A stretch of DNA of 5,855 bases from Bacteroidetes bacterium UBA4408 (GTDB lineage: Bacteria; Bacteroidota; Bacteroidia; UBA4408), in NCBI GenBank assembly GCA_002389785.1, contig DGQS01000068.1, positions 1 to 5,855 of the forward strand. The letters run 5' to 3'. A program made the translations under genes and the position numbers. Shown here piece after piece: positions 5,763 to 5,855 of the stretch. Position 1 is the stretch's first letter, and each line of letters begins with the position of its first letter. Below the pieces are notes generated by a model. That model made no database searches and was not told the DNA's origin. It was given only the letters and a program-made list of their open reading frames with translations.

Positions 5763-5855
5763 ATGAAATTTGCAACAAAAGCCATACATGCTGGCCAAGA
5801 ACCCGATGCTTCAAACGGAGCAATTATGACTCCTATTTATCAAACGTCAACTTAT
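5763..5855 (+). CDS. Cystathionine gamma-synthase/lyase family PLP enzyme (5' end, partial)
   Basis: The first 31 codons of a gene that runs off the right edge. The N-terminus [15 protein letters not shown], followed by [13 protein letters not shown], is the characteristic opening of Cys/Met metabolism PLP-dependent enzymes (F-x-T-x-A-I-H-x-G, then G-A-x-x-x-P-I-Y-x-T-S-T-Y). These enzymes act in the cytoplasm in transsulfuration: cystathionine gamma-synthase makes cystathionine from cysteine and an activated homoserine, and the lyases break it down. The PLP lysine and the residues that would separate synthase from lyase lie outside the window, so no symbol is given. The start at 5763 gives the normal N-terminus of the family. 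Unlike the preceding genes it has no export signal and has a longer upstream spacer, so it is probably a separate transcription unit. Confidence 0.85.
   Translation, partial: MKFATKAIHAGQEPDASNGAIMTPIYQTSTY

Overview
The window looks like chromosomal DNA of a member of the Bacteroidota, probably an environmental or Chitinophagales/Flavobacteriia-like lineage. The evidence is the AT-rich composition, a type IX secretion (T9SS) C-terminal sorting tail, a run of lipoproteins whose lipobox cysteine is followed by K/D/E-rich residues, the absence of Shine-Dalgarno sequences before the starts, and a Bacteroidota-style N-terminus of a transsulfuration enzyme at the right edge. All genes are on the + strand.

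Layout. (1) Positions 1-935 hold the 3' end of a large secreted surface protein with two cysteine-bearing 101-residue repeats and a T9SS type A tail. A strong intrinsic terminator (956-994) closes it. (2) Positions 1061-5681 hold a tight six-gene operon-like block: two helical-repeat lipoproteins that overlap each other, a Tat-exported DUF1501-type protein of the alkaline phosphatase/sulfatase superfamily, a cytochrome c-like lipoprotein with a CX4CH motif, a small lipoprotein with a DxDGDIG calcium-loop-like motif, and an LEA type 2 lipoprotein. Gaps between these genes are 2 to 8 bases, or an overlap of 20 bases. (3) An 81-base spacer with a perfect 9-bp inverted repeat separates the block from the first 31 codons of a cystathionine gamma-synthase/lyase family enzyme, which runs off the right edge.

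How the genes may work together. All six products of the middle block carry export signals (five lipoprotein, one Tat), so they probably form or serve one cell-envelope assembly. The combination of a DUF1501 protein, a cytochrome c-like domain and proteins with a 'Y..LGR.P...EL' helical module resembles the planctomycete partnership of PSCyt1 / DUF1549 / DUF1553 proteins with DUF1501 proteins. Here the parts are split over separate short lipoproteins. This is an inference from motifs read by eye. The substrate and function are unknown, and it is the most interesting item in the window.
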